NCBI RefSeq assembly: GCF_023502395.1
Contig: NZ_JAMFMB010000002.1
Location: 124,001 to 188,000, forward strand
Direction of reading: 5' to 3'
Length of the DNA stretch: 64,000 nt
Source of the DNA: Ruegeria spongiae
GTDB taxonomy: Bacteria; Pseudomonadota; Alphaproteobacteria; Rhodobacterales; Rhodobacteraceae
This document shows positions 43,611-52,711 of this stretch, one piece after another. Within the stretch, counting starts at the first letter, position 1. The number at the start of each line of letters is the position of its first letter. Made by a program: the position numbers and the translations under genes. A model generated the notes under the pieces. It searched no databases, was not told where the DNA came from, and saw nothing but the letters and a program-made list of their open reading frames with translations.

Positions 43611-44609
43611 TCAGGTTTCGGTCCAGTGGTGACAGGCGACCGCGCGGGTCGGTGAGATGGTTTCCAGCATCGGCCGCCTGGCGCGGCAATCCTCACGCGC
43701 CAGTGGACAGCGCGGATTGAAATGGCAGCCGGGCGGCGGGTCGAGCGGCGAGGGGATCTCGCCCTCGATCGGTGCGAAGTCGCGCTTGCGCTGATCCAGA
43801 CGCGGGGCCTCGGCCAAGAGCGCCTTGGTGTAGGGATGTTTGGGGGCTGCGAACAACTCTTCGGTCGGCGCGCTTTCAACGATGCGGCCCAGATACATGA
43901 GTGCCACCCGGTCGGCGATATGCTCGACCACGCTCAGGTCATGGCTGATGAACAGATAGGTCAGGCCAAGCTTCTGGCGCAGGTCCATGAACAGATTGAT
44001 GACCTGCGCCTGGATCGAGACGTCAAGCGCGGCGATTGCCTCGTCACAGACCAGGAATTTCGGCTTCACGGCCAGCGCGCGGGCGATGCCGATCCGCTGC
44101 CGTTGCCCGCCCGAGAACTGGTGCGGGTAGCGGCGTTTCAGCGATGGGTCCAGCCCGACCTTGCCCATGACCTCTTCGACATAATCCGACGTGTCCGAGG
44201 TCGAGACCAGCCCATGCACCCGGGGCGCTTCGCCGATGATATCCTCGACCCGCATCCTTGGGTTCAGGCTGGCGAACGGGTCCTGAAAGATCATCTGGAT
44301 CGCCAGCGTTGCGGCGCGTTTCTCGGCCCCTGTCAGCGCGGCGATATCGGTGCCATCATAGAGTATCTGACCATCGCTCGCGCCATGTATCCCGGCCACC
44401 ACGCGGCCCAGCGTGGACTTGCCGCAGCCCGATTCACCCACAAGCCCCAGCACCTCGCCCGGCGCGATGCTGAGATCGACGGCATCGACCGCATGCACGG
44501 TCTCTTCCCTGATCTTCGAGCCGAGGTGTTGGGCGATTTTGCCCGCCACGTCCAGCCGTTTGGTGAACCGTTTCGACACGCCCCGGATTTCAAGCAAGGG
44601 CGCGGTCAC
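43611..44609 (-). CDS. Peptide ABC transporter ATP-binding protein, DppF type
   Basis: A 332-residue ATPase: Walker [10 protein letters not shown], signature [17 protein letters not shown], Walker B FLVCDEAIAALD, and the C-terminal oligopeptide-transporter cysteine region GCHFNPRCPLAREDC, which in this family can bind an iron-sulfur cluster. Start GTG 44609 overlaps the DppD-type stop as GTGA; the longer frame upstream is a shadow. Last gene of the second peptide-transporter operon. Confidence 0.93.
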   Translation of the reverse strand: MTAPLLEIRGVSKRFTKRLDVAGKIAQHLGSKIREETVHAVDAVDLSIAPGEVLGLVGESGCGKSTLGRVVAGIHGASDGQILYDGTDIAALTGAEKRAATLAIQMIFQDPFASLNPRMRVEDIIGEAPRVHGLVSTSDTSDYVEEVMGKVGLDPSLKRRYPHQFSGGQRQRIGIARALAVKPKFLVCDEAIAALDVSIQAQVINLFMDLRQKLGLTYLFISHDLSVVEHIADRVALMYLGRIVESAPTEELFAAPKHPYTKALLAEAPRLDQRKRDFAPIEGEIPSPLDPPPGCHFNPRCPLAREDCRARRPMLETISPTRAVACHHWTET

Positions 44610-45580
44610 GGTGCGGCCCCCTGCACCTGCGGGTAATGGCAGCGCAGCCGCCGCCCATCGACCTCGGTGATCGGTGGCGCGGTTTGGCAGTCCGGCGTGG
44701 CAGCGCGGCAGCGGGGCGCAAAGGCGCATCCTTTCGGCATCGCCAACATGTTCGGCGTCATCCCTTCGATCTGATAGAGCCGCTGGCCACGCTTGTTGGC
44801 CGATGGGACCGAGCCCAGCAGGCCCACCGTGTAGGGGTGCAGCGGTCGGTCAATTACGTCATCGGTCGCGCCCTGTTCGACGATCCGCCCGGCATACATT
44901 ACCGAGATATGATCAGCGAGCCCCGCGACCACAGCCAAATCATGGGTGATCCAGATCATCGCCGTGCCGGTCTGGCGGGTCAGCTTCTGCGCCTCGTGAA
45001 TGATCTGCGCTTGAATTGTGACGTCCAGCGCGGTGGTCGGTTCATCCGCGATGATCAGATCGGGGCGGTTGAGGAAGGCCGTGGCGATCGCCACGCGTTG
45101 CCGCATGCCGCCGGAGAGCTGATGCGGGTAGGCCCGCAGCCGTTCCTCGGGCGAGGGGATGCCCACCAGCCCCAGCGCGTCGCGGCTGCGTTCCCAGGCG
45201 GTCTGGCGGGGGACGCTTTCATGCGCCTGGATCGCCTCGATCATCTGGGTATCAATGCGCAGGACCGGGTTCAGTGTCATCATTGGGTCCTGAAAGATCA
45301 TCGCGATCCGGTTGCCGCGCAGTTTCTGCAACGCGGGTTCCGGGGCGTTGGCGATCTCGGCCCCGTTGAAGCGGATCGATCCGTCAACGATCCGTCCCGG
45401 CGGGTCGATCAGGCCCAGGATCGAAAACCCCGTGATCGACTTGCCCGAACCGGATTCGCCCACCAGCCCCATCACCTCGCCCTTGCGCACGGTGAAATCG
45501 ACGCCATCGACGGCCTTGACCACCCCGGCATGGGTAAAGAAATGGGTGCGCAGCGCGCTGACCTGCAGCACGTCTCTCAT
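44606..45580 (-). CDS. Peptide ABC transporter ATP-binding protein, DppD type
   Basis: A 324-residue ATPase with Walker A GESGSGKS, signature LSGGMRQRVAIATAFLNRP, Walker [12 protein letters not shown], and a C-terminal KGCAFAPRCRAATPDC cysteine motif of the oligopeptide family. ATG 45580 overlaps the DppC-type stop by 4 bases. Works with the DppF-type ATPase to drive import. Confidence 0.93.
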   Translation of the reverse strand: MRDVLQVSALRTHFFTHAGVVKAVDGVDFTVRKGEVMGLVGESGSGKSITGFSILGLIDPPGRIVDGSIRFNGAEIANAPEPALQKLRGNRIAMIFQDPMMTLNPVLRIDTQMIEAIQAHESVPRQTAWERSRDALGLVGIPSPEERLRAYPHQLSGGMRQRVAIATAFLNRPDLIIADEPTTALDVTIQAQIIHEAQKLTRQTGTAMIWITHDLAVVAGLADHISVMYAGRIVEQGATDDVIDRPLHPYTVGLLGSVPSANKRGQRLYQIEGMTPNMLAMPKGCAFAPRCRAATPDCQTAPPITEVDGRRLRCHYPQVQGAAP

Positions 45581-46494
45581 TTCTTCAGCCTCGGGTTCAG
45601 CACATCGCGCAGCTGGTCGCCGACAAGGTTGATCGACACCACGGTCAGCAGCAGAGCCAGACCGGGAAAGACCGATATCCAATAGCGCCCCGACAGCATG
45701 TATTCGAACCCGTTGGCGATCAGCACGCCCAGCGACGGCTCTGTCTGCGGCAGGCCGACGCCGAGAAATGACAGCGTCGCCTCAAGCGAGATCGCATGGG
45801 CGGTCTGCACCGTGCCCACCACGATCAGCGGTGCCAGGCAATTGGGCAGGATATGGCGGAATACGACACGCAGGCGCGACAGGCCAAGGCATTGGGCGGC
45901 CTCGACATATTCCTTGTTGCGCTCGACCAGAGCGGTGCCGCGCACGGTGCGCGCGTAGTAGGCCCATTGTGCCACCACCAGCGCCAGAATGATCTTGTCG
46001 ACCCCCTTGCCCATGATCGCCACCAGCATCAGCGCCACCAGGGCGGCCGGAAACGAGAGTTGCAGATCGACCACCCGCATGATGATGTTTTCTGTGCGCC
46101 CGCCCGCATAAGCCGCGAGCAGACCGATTGCCATGCCGATCGTCAGCGCGATGATGCCCGAGGCGACCCCCACCGATAGCGAGATACGCAACCCGTAGAG
46201 GATCGCCGAATAGAGATCGCGCCCCGACCCGTCCGATCCCAGCCACATTGTGTATCCGGCAAACGCCTCGGACCCCGGCGGCAGGCGACCGTCCATCACA
46301 TCGACCTGCGCCAGATCATAGGGGTTCTGTGGCGTGATCCAGGGTGCCAGAACGGCAAGCACGATGATCAGGCCCAGCAGGCAGAGTGCCACAGTCGCGA
46401 TACGGCTTTCAAAAAACTCCGAGGCGAAGCGGCGAAACGGGGTTTCGACCTTTGTGGCCGGGGTCGACGTCTCGGGCGCGATCGTATCACTCAT
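45577..46494 (-). CDS. Peptide ABC transporter permease, DppC type
   Basis: A 305-residue inner-membrane permease. A long cytoplasmic N-terminus (about 38 residues) precedes the first helix; the motif WLGSDGSGRDLYSAILYGLRISL and the EAA loop near AAQCLGLSRLRVVFRHILPN are typical of DppC/OppC. Overlaps both neighbours by 4 bases. Confidence 0.93.
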   Translation of the reverse strand: MSDTIAPETSTPATKVETPFRRFASEFFESRIATVALCLLGLIIVLAVLAPWITPQNPYDLAQVDVMDGRLPPGSEAFAGYTMWLGSDGSGRDLYSAILYGLRISLSVGVASGIIALTIGMAIGLLAAYAGGRTENIIMRVVDLQLSFPAALVALMLVAIMGKGVDKIILALVVAQWAYYARTVRGTALVERNKEYVEAAQCLGLSRLRVVFRHILPNCLAPLIVVGTVQTAHAISLEATLSFLGVGLPQTEPSLGVLIANGFEYMLSGRYWISVFPGLALLLTVVSINLVGDQLRDVLNPRLKK

Positions 46495-47468
46495 GCGCCC
46501 TGATCCCGCAGACGCACCCTCGGGTCGAGGATGGAATAGAGGATGTCCACGATCAGGTTGATGAGGACAAAGAACAGCACGATGATCATCAGATAGGCCA
46601 CCACAACAGGCCGGTCGAGCTGCAGGATCGCGTCAATCAGCAGCTTTCCCATGCCGGGCCAGGCAAAGATCGATTCCGTCACCACCGAAAAGCCGATCAG
46701 GCTGCCGAACTCCAGCCCCATCACTGTAACCACCGGGATCATGATGTTCTTGAGCACATGCACAAAGACGATGCGCCGGGTCGACAGCCCCTTGGCGCGG
46801 GCGTATTTGACGTAGTCCTGGCCCATCGCCTCGCGCACGCCGGCGCGGGTCAGTCGAATAGCAAGTGAGATTTTCAGCAGCGCCAGGTTCATCGCGGGCA
46901 GCAGCACATGCGACAGCCCGTCCCGGGTCGCCAGGCTGGTCTCGATCCCAAGGATATGCCCGGTATCACCGCGTCCGGTCGAGGGCAGCCAGCCCAGCTC
47001 GACCGCAAAGAGCATGATCAGCATCAGCCCGACCCAGAAGGTGGGCAACGAAAACCCCAGGATCGACCCCGCCATGATGCCCTTGGACAGCAGGCTGTCC
47101 GGGTAGAGCCCGGCATAGAGCCCCAGCGGCACGCCCACAGCCACCGCCAGAAACAGCGCGCTGAAGGCCAGTTCCAGTGTGGCAGGCATATGATGCAGGA
47201 TCAGCTTGAGCGCCGGTTCCCCGAAGATGAAGGAATTGCCCAGATTGCCCTGCGCCGCGCCGCTGACAAACAGCAAGTACTGCTCCCAGATGGGCCGGTC
47301 CAGACCAAGGCGGCGGATCGTCGCCTCGATATCGGCCTGATCGGCGTCGGGGCTGACCAGCATATGTACCGGATCGCCAATGACGTTGACGCCGAAGAAC
47401 ACGATCACCGACATCAGAAACACCACAAGAAGGGCCTGCATCAGGCGTCTTATGATGAAAACTGTCAT
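46491..47468 (-). CDS. Peptide ABC transporter permease, DppB type
   Basis: A 325-residue permease starting MTVFIIRRLMQALLVVF. Family landmarks are NVIGDPVHMLV, RRLGLDRPIWEQYLLFV, and the EAA loop YVKYARAKGLSTRRIVFVHVLKN. The C-terminal ILDPRVRL is usual for DppB. It forms the channel with the DppC-type subunit, whose start it overlaps. Confidence 0.93.
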   Translation of the reverse strand: MTVFIIRRLMQALLVVFLMSVIVFFGVNVIGDPVHMLVSPDADQADIEATIRRLGLDRPIWEQYLLFVSGAAQGNLGNSFIFGEPALKLILHHMPATLELAFSALFLAVAVGVPLGLYAGLYPDSLLSKGIMAGSILGFSLPTFWVGLMLIMLFAVELGWLPSTGRGDTGHILGIETSLATRDGLSHVLLPAMNLALLKISLAIRLTRAGVREAMGQDYVKYARAKGLSTRRIVFVHVLKNIMIPVVTVMGLEFGSLIGFSVVTESIFAWPGMGKLLIDAILQLDRPVVVAYLMIIVLFFVLINLIVDILYSILDPRVRLRDQGA

Positions 47469-47491
47469 GGGATTTCGCCTTGGTGGTCAAG

Positions 47492-47520
47492 GGGCCGGGC
47501 CACAGGTCGCGGCCCGGCCC
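47492..47520 (-). terminator. GC hairpin between binding-protein and permease genes
   Basis: GGGCCGGGCC and GGCCCGGCCC pair perfectly over 10 bp around a 9-base loop, without a T-run, in the 58-base gap after the binding-protein stop. It is most likely an mRNA-stabilising or partial-termination hairpin that favours the binding protein, parallel to the xylF-xylH hairpin. Confidence 0.65.
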
Positions 47521-47526
47521 GTGTGG

Positions 47527-49110
47527 TCACTGTTTCACGACGCCGGTGGCGAAAGTGTATTCATCGGTGCGCGGGATATATTCCAGACCCTTCTTGGCGG
47601 CCCAGGTATTGACCTGGAAATGGGTCGGGATGATCGCCACATTCTCGATCGCCATCTCGGTGGCCTGCGCGAGCAGCTCCTGCCGCTTGGCGTCATCCAC
47701 GGTGCGCAGCGCCTCTTCGATCACCGCGTCGATCTCGGCGCTGGAATGGCGGCCACGGTTGGACGAGCCGAACCCCTTGTCCTTGTCATAGCTGTGGATC
47801 AACGACTTCAGCGGGGACGAGGCCTCGCCCGAGCCCGCGCCCCAGCCAACCAAGATGAAGCTGAATTCCGGCAGACCCTCAGGGCTGCCTTTCGAGGCGC
47901 GTCCGAAATAGACCGAACGTGGCATCGTCTCGACCGAAGTTTTGATCCCGACCCGTGTCAGCATCTGCCCGATCGCCTCGGCGATCTTGGCGTCGTTGAT
48001 ATAGCGGTCGTTGGGGCCATGAATGGTCAGCTGGAACCCGTCCGGATAACCCGCCTCGGCCAGCAGTGCCTTGGCGCCCTCGGGGTCATAGGCCACCGGC
48101 TGCAGGTTCTCGGACACCCCAAAGAATCCATCGGGCAGCAATTGCCCGGCGGGCAGCGCGACCCCTTCCATCACCCGATCCACGATGGCGTCGCGGTTGA
48201 TTGCCTTGGATATCGCGGTGCGCACTTTCGGGTCCATCAGCGGGTTCTTGATTTCTGCCCCGTCATTGCCCTTCACGAAAGGCGAGTTCTCGCGGAACTG
48301 ATCCAGATGCAGATAGATCACCCGGTTCGATACTCCCTGGCTGAGCTGGATGTCTTCGTTGGCCTCGAGCGTGGCGATATCGGTGGTCGGCACCCCCGCG
48401 ATCATGTCCACGTCGCCCGCCAGAAGCGCGGCAACCCGGCTGGGGCCGGATTTGATCGGGCGGAATTCCACTTCGGTCCAGGCCGGCGCGTCGCCCCAAT
48501 AGGCGTCGTTGCGCAGCATTGTGATGCTCTCGCCGGGCTTGTAGTTGCCGAACTTGAACGGGCCAGTGCCCACGGCGGCGGTGCCTGCGTTGAACTCTTC
48601 GGTGGTGGCGGCGCATCCGGCGCTGTCCGAGACGATCGGGATCGTCGAGATGTCATTGGCCATCAGCGGATAAGGCTCGGCAGTCTTGATATGGACCGTA
48701 TAGTCGTCGATCTTTTCGGCGGTCTTGCCCTTGAGATAAGCACCAAAACTGGAGGGCGAGTTCGGCACATCCGGCGCGCGGGCAATGGTGCAGAGCACGT
48801 CATCGGCGTTGAAGTCGCTGCCATCATGGAAGGTCACACCTTCGCGCAGCTTGAATTCCCATGTCAGATCGTCGATCGGTTGCCACGAAACGGCCAGTCC
48901 GGGGGTCAGGTTCTGCTTCTCGTCCTGCGCGACCAGCCGGTCATAGATGTGGAACGCCATGGCGTTGTTGGGGCCGAGATTGTGGAAATGCGGGTCCATC
49001 GCGGTTGGTTCCGAGGCCAGACCGATGGTCAGTTTCTCAGCAGATGCGGATGTCGCGGCAAGCGCAATTATGCTGGTTGCGACGGCGAGTGCCGTTGTCA
49101 CTTTCGTCAT
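47527..49110 (-). CDS. Peptide ABC transporter periplasmic substrate-binding protein (family 5)
   Basis: A 527-residue secreted binding protein; the signal peptide ends near ATSASAE (about residue 24). Family-5 signs: LASEPTAMDPHFHNLGPNN, FKLREGVTFHDGSDFNADDV as LREGVTFHDG and NADDVLCTI, VGTGPFKFGNYKPGES, VRTAISKAINRDAIV. GGGAG precedes the ATG. It differs from the first binding protein in this window in length and sequence, so the two transporters probably import different solutes. Confidence 0.93.
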   Translation of the reverse strand: MTKVTTALAVATSIIALAATSASAEKLTIGLASEPTAMDPHFHNLGPNNAMAFHIYDRLVAQDEKQNLTPGLAVSWQPIDDLTWEFKLREGVTFHDGSDFNADDVLCTIARAPDVPNSPSSFGAYLKGKTAEKIDDYTVHIKTAEPYPLMANDISTIPIVSDSAGCAATTEEFNAGTAAVGTGPFKFGNYKPGESITMLRNDAYWGDAPAWTEVEFRPIKSGPSRVAALLAGDVDMIAGVPTTDIATLEANEDIQLSQGVSNRVIYLHLDQFRENSPFVKGNDGAEIKNPLMDPKVRTAISKAINRDAIVDRVMEGVALPAGQLLPDGFFGVSENLQPVAYDPEGAKALLAEAGYPDGFQLTIHGPNDRYINDAKIAEAIGQMLTRVGIKTSVETMPRSVYFGRASKGSPEGLPEFSFILVGWGAGSGEASSPLKSLIHSYDKDKGFGSSNRGRHSSAEIDAVIEEALRTVDDAKRQELLAQATEMAIENVAIIPTHFQVNTWAAKKGLEYIPRTDEYTFATGVVKQ

Positions 49111-49477
49111 GAATTCGTTCTCCCTGGGTGTGCGGTATGTGCTGTGCCGGTGGCCGACACGATCCCCGCTTCACTCAGGCGATGCTACCCGAGTGGTGAC
49201 TCATTGCAATGGTGAAACCGGGATGCGTGTGTGCGCTGAGCTTTGCTAGCGGAGTACAGCCCGCGCCCGGACCCACGCTGGTGGAGTCAATCATGTGTAA
49301 TCGGGGGCCGCACCGCTTATGGCGCCGGGTGCATGCAATCAGGGGTATGTGGGGGAAACGTTCCTCGGCGCTGCGTTCAGGGTGGGGGCTGTTACACGCG
49401 GCGCCGAGGGAAGCTTTATGCAGCTACAGGAATTGTATCGCCTGCGTTTGCGGCGGGACTGCGGAACGAATGGGACT
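49111..49477. other. 367-base gap without a recognised gene
   Basis: Lies between the rsbW-like stop and the binding-protein start, both minus. It should hold the promoter of the second peptide-transporter operon. It contains a 9-bp perfect inverted repeat, CCTCGGCGC at 49363-49371 and GCGCCGAGG at 49401-49409, around 29 bases. An open frame on the plus strand (49209-49565) runs antisense into the rsbW-like gene and has no recognisable product. Whether the stretch encodes a small RNA cannot be told by eye. Confidence 0.5.
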
Positions 49478-49936
49478 TTATTGTGACACGCTGGCGTTGT
49501 GTTCGGGCAGGTCGAAGCGCAGGCTCAGGTGGTTGCAGCCAGCGCGTCTTTCATACGCGACTTGATCTGCAAGCGTTCGGATCAGGTGCCAGCCGAACCC
49601 GCCTTCGGGAAGGTCGTCGGGGTTGGGCGGCGGCAGGGTGCGGGCAGACAGGTTCCGCGTCGGTAGCGGTGTACCAAAGTCGGATAATTCAACCTCGACC
49701 GCCTCGGGTGTTGCGGTGACGCTGACCCGGATACGGCCCGGTGCGCGGGGGCTATAGGCATGCTCGACAATATTGTTGAGCACCTCTGCAAGCACAATGC
49801 GGATATCCTCCATCCGCGCGGGCGCCACGCCCGGTTTCGCGACATGGCTGCATATGTCGATCACCGCCTGACGCGCGGCCAGCGGTGTCGCGATCACGCT
49901 CAGGCGCAATCGATCAGAGGTGCGGTCCGGTTCCAC
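49478..49936 (-). CDS. ATP-binding anti-sigma factor-like protein (RsbW family)
   Basis: A 152-residue cytoplasmic GHKL-type ATPase. It has the N-box as VLAEVLNNIVEHAYSP, the G1 region as VELSDFGTPLP, and a GGFGWHLIRTLADQVAYER stretch matching the HATPase_c_2 (RsbW/SpoIIAB) family. These kinases bind a sigma or other target and phosphorylate an STAS antagonist, which is encoded 9 bases upstream. The likely start is GTG 49936. No sigma factor or PP2C phosphatase is in the window. Confidence 0.87.
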   Translation of the reverse strand: MEPDRTSDRLRLSVIATPLAARQAVIDICSHVAKPGVAPARMEDIRIVLAEVLNNIVEHAYSPRAPGRIRVSVTATPEAVEVELSDFGTPLPTRNLSARTLPPPNPDDLPEGGFGWHLIRTLADQVAYERRAGCNHLSLRFDLPEHNASVSQ

Positions 49937-49945
49937 CCGCCCGTC

Positions 49946-50284
49946 TCACCGTCTGTCCGCCGACAGCGCCGCGTCGAGGGTGGGAAACAGATCGAAGATC
50001 GTGTCCATCCGGGTCAGGCGAAAGACTTTCTCGACGATCGGGGTCAGCCCGGCCAGGTCTAGCTTTCGCCCCTCGCCAAGTTGCTTCATCGACGCCACGA
50101 TTGCACCCAAGCCGCTGGAATCGATGAACTCGACCTCTGACAGGTCAAGAATGACGCGCCCGGTGGCGTCGGCGGTCTGGGTGCGCATGTCTTCCTTGAA
50201 CTGGATCGCCATTGCGGCGTCGATCCGGTCGGTGCCGACCGTGATGATGCGCGCATCACCGGCCACGGTGCTGCTCAGGCTCAT
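49946..50284 (-). CDS. STAS domain anti-anti-sigma factor-like protein (RsbV family)
   Basis: A 112-residue single STAS domain. The switch motif is VEFIDSSGLGAIVASMKQ, with adjacent serines at about 56-57 where RsbV/SpoIIAA proteins are phosphorylated. GGGAG precedes ATG 50284. It pairs with the RsbW-like kinase downstream in a partner-switch module whose output is not visible here. Confidence 0.9.
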   Translation of the reverse strand: MSLSSTVAGDARIITVGTDRIDAAMAIQFKEDMRTQTADATGRVILDLSEVEFIDSSGLGAIVASMKQLGEGRKLDLAGLTPIVEKVFRLTRMDTIFDLFPTLDAALSADRR

Positions 50285-50383
50285 ATCCGAAAAACTCCCG
50301 TTTTGAGTGCGATAGGTAGAAATACGCTAGACGCCAATTCTTACCATTCGGTATTCAAGTTACGACAAATTTGGAGGAATGCC

Positions 50384-51556
50384 ATGAAAGAGGTGGTGAT
50401 AGCAGGGGCGGCCCGTACGCCCATGGGCGGGTTTCAGGGTGCGTTCGAACCGATGACCGCCGCCGCGCTGGGCGGTGTCGCCATCCGCGCGGCCCTTGAC
50501 GGCGCGGGGCTGGCCTCGGTTGACGAGGTGCTGATGGGTTGCGTTCTGCCCGCCGGTCAGGGCCAGGCCCCGGCGCGACAGGCGGGATTTGCCGCCGGTC
50601 TGGGCGAAGAGGTGCCCGCCACCACGCTCAACAAGATGTGCGGCTCGGGCATGAAGGCCGCGATGATGGCCTATGACCAGATTGCACTGGGCCATGCCGA
50701 TACCATGATCGCGGGGGGGATGGAGAGCATGACCAACGCGCCATACCTGCTGCCCAAGATGCGGGGCGGCGCACGGATCGGCCACGGTCAGGTGATCGAC
50801 CACATGTTCCTCGACGGGCTCGAGGACGCCTATGACAAAGGTCGACTGATGGGCACATTCGCCGAGGATTGTGCCGAGAAATATCAGTTCACCCGCGAAG
50901 CGCAGGACGACTATGCGCTGCAGTCGCTGTCCAACGCGCTGTCGGCGCAGGAAAGCGGGGCATTCGACGCCGAGATCGCGGCAGTGACCGTCAGAACCCG
51001 CAAGGGCGAGGCCGTCATCGCCGATGACGAACAGCCCAAAACCGCACGTCCCGACAAGATCCCGACCCTGAAACCGGCCTTCCGCCCCGAGGGGACGGTG
51101 ACGGCGGCAAATGCCTCCTCGATCTCGGACGGGGCCGCAGCACTGGTGCTGACCTCTGCCGAAGCCGCTGTGGCAAACGGTCTGAAGCCCCGTGCGCGGG
51201 TGCTGGGCCATGCGAGCCATGCGCAGGCACCGGGCTGGTTCACAACCGCGCCTGTTCCGGCGGCGCAGACGCTGCTCGACCGTCTGGGCTGGAGCACGGA
51301 AGACGTCGATCTGTGGGAGGTAAACGAGGCTTTTGCCGTGGTGCCCATGGCCTTCATGCGCGAAATGGGGCTGTCTCGCGACAAGGTGAACGTGAATGGC
51401 GGCGCCTGTGCGCTGGGTCACCCGATCGGCGCCTCGGGGGCGCGAATCATCGTCACGCTGCTGAACGCGCTGGAAACACGCGGCCTGCAGCGCGGGATTG
51501 CCGCGATCTGCATCGGCGGTGGCGAAGGAACCGCCATCGCGATCGAGCGTATCTAG
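50384..51556 (+). CDS. Acetyl-CoA C-acetyltransferase (thiolase)
   Basis: A 390-residue biosynthetic-type thiolase forming or cleaving acetoacetyl-CoA. Nucleophile Cys in LNKMCGSGMKA (about residue 87), His in GHPIGASGAR and final Cys in CIGGGEGTAIA. GGAGGA is 6 bases before ATG 50384; an upstream in-frame start adds unsupported residues. It stands apart from the beta-oxidation operon thiolase at 22-23 kb and differs in sequence. Possible roles are ketone-body or polyhydroxyalkanoate metabolism; no phaB or phaC is seen. Confidence 0.93.
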   Translation: MKEVVIAGAARTPMGGFQGAFEPMTAAALGGVAIRAALDGAGLASVDEVLMGCVLPAGQGQAPARQAGFAAGLGEEVPATTLNKMCGSGMKAAMMAYDQIALGHADTMIAGGMESMTNAPYLLPKMRGGARIGHGQVIDHMFLDGLEDAYDKGRLMGTFAEDCAEKYQFTREAQDDYALQSLSNALSAQESGAFDAEIAAVTVRTRKGEAVIADDEQPKTARPDKIPTLKPAFRPEGTVTAANASSISDGAAALVLTSAEAAVANGLKPRARVLGHASHAQAPGWFTTAPVPAAQTLLDRLGWSTEDVDLWEVNEAFAVVPMAFMREMGLSRDKVNVNGGACALGHPIGASGARIIVTLLNALETRGLQRGIAAICIGGGEGTAIAIERI

Positions 51557-51643
51557 GCCCGCACGCATCGTGACGCCGCGTAGCACTTGTCGCTGGGTAG
51601 TCGATTGTCGCAGCCTGCCGCCGAGGCAGGGAGATTATGCGAT

Positions 51644-52684
51644 ATGCGTAAGGTGAGAATCTTGTTCGGGTTCATCAAACTGCTGATGCCCGAACCACTG
51701 GTGGCGCTGATCTATACCGGTCGGCGCGCGACGGTTGCAGGCCGCGTGATTGACGCCAAAGCGCAGGCGGTGGGTGATCTTGTGGCGCTGCTGCGCGACC
51801 CCGATGAACTGCCGCCGGTCGAGGAAAGCCGACGCCAACTTGCGGCGATGGCCGAAAAACTTGGCAAGCCCTGTCCCGTGGGTGTTGCGACATCCGACAT
51901 CCTGCTGCCGGGTGCTGCGGGCGACCGGCCAGCGCGGGTTTATGTTCCCGCGGGAGGTGATGTGAATGCTTCGCAGCCCACACTGTTCTACCTGCATGGC
52001 GGTGGCTGGATACAGGGTGGGATCGACACCCATGACGGTCTGTGCGGCGCATTGGCACGTCAAGCGGGGGTGCGCGTGATCTCTTATGAGTATCGCCTCG
52101 CGCCCGAAGACCGCTTTCCGGCGGCCCCTGACGATGTTTTGGCCGCCTACCGCGCGCTGATTGCTGGCGATACGGACCTTAGCGTCGCACCCGAGCAGCT
52201 TGTGGTTGGCGGCGACAGTGCGGGTGGCAATCTGACTGCCAGCCTGATGCATGATCTGGTTACGGCCGGCATCGCACTGCCCCGCGCGCAGATGCTGATC
52301 TATCCCGGCCTGGATGCACGGTTGGAGACGCCCTCGATTCGGGATTTGCGGGACCAGCCGCTGCTGCCCGCCACGCGGATCGACTGGTACATTAACCTCT
52401 ACCTGCCCGAGGAACAGGACCGGTTGGACCCGCGCGTTTCGCCGACCTTTTCCGAAACGCTTGCCAGCCAACCCGAGGCGTTGATCATCGCCGGTGGGCA
52501 TGACCCGCTTTGGGATGACGCGCAGATCTATGCGGCCAAACTGACCGAAAACGGGGTCAAGGTTGAGTTGTTGAATTATCCCGGTCAGATCCATGCCTTT
52601 ATGTCCTTGACCAAGGTGATCCCGCAGGGCAACGACGCGGTGGACAAAACCGCCGATTGGCTGCGGCGCGTGCTGAAAGGCTGA
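51644..52684 (+). CDS. Alpha/beta hydrolase, hormone-sensitive-lipase type esterase
   Basis: A 346-residue esterase. The oxyanion motif HGGG is at 118-121, the nucleophile elbow GDSAGG at 190-195 with Ser192, and the remaining triad members are probably Asp287 (GGHDPLWDD) and His317 (QIHAFM). The N-terminal hydrophobic stretch (about 5-25) could be a cap helix or weak anchor. The ribosome binding site at 51629-51633 supports ATG 51644. Natural substrate unknown. It is followed 27 bases later by the fRMsr gene. Confidence 0.9.
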   Translation: MRKVRILFGFIKLLMPEPLVALIYTGRRATVAGRVIDAKAQAVGDLVALLRDPDELPPVEESRRQLAAMAEKLGKPCPVGVATSDILLPGAAGDRPARVYVPAGGDVNASQPTLFYLHGGGWIQGGIDTHDGLCGALARQAGVRVISYEYRLAPEDRFPAAPDDVLAAYRALIAGDTDLSVAPEQLVVGGDSAGGNLTASLMHDLVTAGIALPRAQMLIYPGLDARLETPSIRDLRDQPLLPATRIDWYINLYLPEEQDRLDPRVSPTFSETLASQPEALIIAGGHDPLWDDAQIYAAKLTENGVKVELLNYPGQIHAFMSLTKVIPQGNDAVDKTADWLRRVLKG

Positions 52685-52711
52685 GCGCCGCGCGACAAGG
52701 GACACCGGATC

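Noticed and set aside
49209-49719. Plus-strand open frames of 118 and 158 codons near the 49.2-49.7 kb gap
   Set aside because: They run antisense into the rsbW-like gene, have Cys/Trp/Gly-rich composition unlike a folded protein, and lack good ribosome binding sites.
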